Shown here: positions 14,018-14,246 of the stretch, one piece after another
Numbering within the stretch: position 1 is the first letter of the stretch
Layout: each line of letters opens with the position of its first letter
Source of the DNA: Bordetella parapertussis
GTDB lineage: Bacteria; Pseudomonadota; Gammaproteobacteria; Burkholderiales; CAIKXV01
Assembly: GCA_945877995.1 (NCBI GenBank)
Contig: CAMDXD010000055.1
Coordinates: 1 to 14,246, forward strand
Length of the DNA stretch: 14,246 bases
Direction of reading: 5' to 3'
Made by a program: the position numbers and the translations under genes
Notes under the pieces: model-generated
Seen by the model: only the letters and a program-made list of their open reading frames with translations
Databases searched by the model: none
Told to the model about the DNA's origin: nothing

Positions 14018-14082
14018 TAGTGGTCGCCACCGCCGAAAGGCGTACCGAAGCGCCGAATACTCGCCGGAGGCTTGGAGCTCCG

Positions 14083-14211
14083 GTGGGCGGTCACGTTCGA
14101 CTGAAGATCGTGGCGAGCATCGAGGACCTCGGTGTGATTGCGCGCATCCTGGCGCATCGGGATCGGTCATCGGGCGGGGTGTGGCGCGCTCGACGATCGG
14201 GGTGCGGTTGA
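14083..14211 (+). pseudogene. remnant of an IS91-type transposase C-terminus
   Basis: The frame ending at TGA 14209-14211 contains RLKIVASIEDLGVIARIL followed by AHRD. From memory this matches the tail common in IS91-family transposases, with a CGG-x-(M/L)K-V-I-A-x-IEDP-x-VIARIL-x-HL pattern. The preceding PVGGHVRLK resembles the zinc-type CGGR(M/L)K lead-in but the cysteine is gone. Nothing upstream in this frame resembles the catalytic part. It is therefore a short decayed fragment. Bases 14018-14082 and 14212-14246 show no recognisable feature. Confidence 0.45.
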
Positions 14212-14246
14212 TGACGGGCGATGGAGGCGACATCGAGCGCCGTCGG

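Noticed and set aside
14018..14082. Further transposase or tRNA/attachment-site sequence next to the IS91-like tail
   Set aside because: I found no cloverleaf, direct repeat or recognisable peptide in these bases.
12647..14233. 528-codon minus-strand frame across the second Bug gene and the right edge
   Set aside because: It is antisense to a clear Bug protein and its translation is Arg/His-rich with no domain. Treated as a shadow frame.

Overview
This window looks like chromosomal DNA from a GC-rich proteobacterium, most likely a betaproteobacterium of the Burkholderiales. That placement is an inference. It rests on GC-rich third codon positions, two Bug-type (TctC-like) tricarboxylate-transporter binding proteins without membrane partners, and the mix of PrpD-like, FMN hydroxy-acid dehydrogenase and Asp/Glu racemase-like genes. 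No rRNA, tRNA or CRISPR array was seen.

Region 1 (2-4563, + strand): the end of an unidentified gene, then five tightly packed genes: a stand-alone RibD C-terminal-type reductase, a BchC-like medium-chain dehydrogenase, a 6-pyruvoyl-tetrahydropterin synthase (PTPS) homologue, a GT-B glycosyltransferase and a SAM methyltransferase. Three of the four junctions overlap (8, 4 and 4 nt) and the fourth gap is 15 nt. The PTPS homologue has lost all three residues of the usual catalytic triad and one of three zinc-ligand histidines. This is the best candidate for an undescribed system: a pathway making or handling a glycosylated, methylated pterin- or pyrimidine-like compound.

Region 2 (4568-9921, - strand): a probable catabolic operon transcribed right to left: Asp/Glu racemase-like protein, Bug binding protein, MmgE/PrpD protein, FMN-dependent 2-hydroxy-acid dehydrogenase, and a family-3-type solute-binding protein with no signal peptide. 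Together these suggest uptake and oxidation or dehydration of an organic or hydroxy acid. Two structured non-coding sites lie inside it: a 16-bp dyad at 6717-6732 and a pair of mutually exclusive hairpins at 9230-9258. Its last gene converges on region 1 with only 4 bp between stop codons.

Region 3 (10039-13558, + strand): divergent from region 2 across 117 bp. Four closely spaced genes encode a patatin-like lipase, an HdrB-like CCG-domain Fe-S protein, a small Rieske ferredoxin and a second Bug binding protein. The base composition is visibly lower in GC from the HdrB-like gene onward.

Region 4 (13559-14246): an unidentified ORF that looks truncated at its N-terminus, then a short reading frame resembling the C-terminal tail of IS91-type transposases. 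This suggests that the right end of the window is a rearrangement scar.
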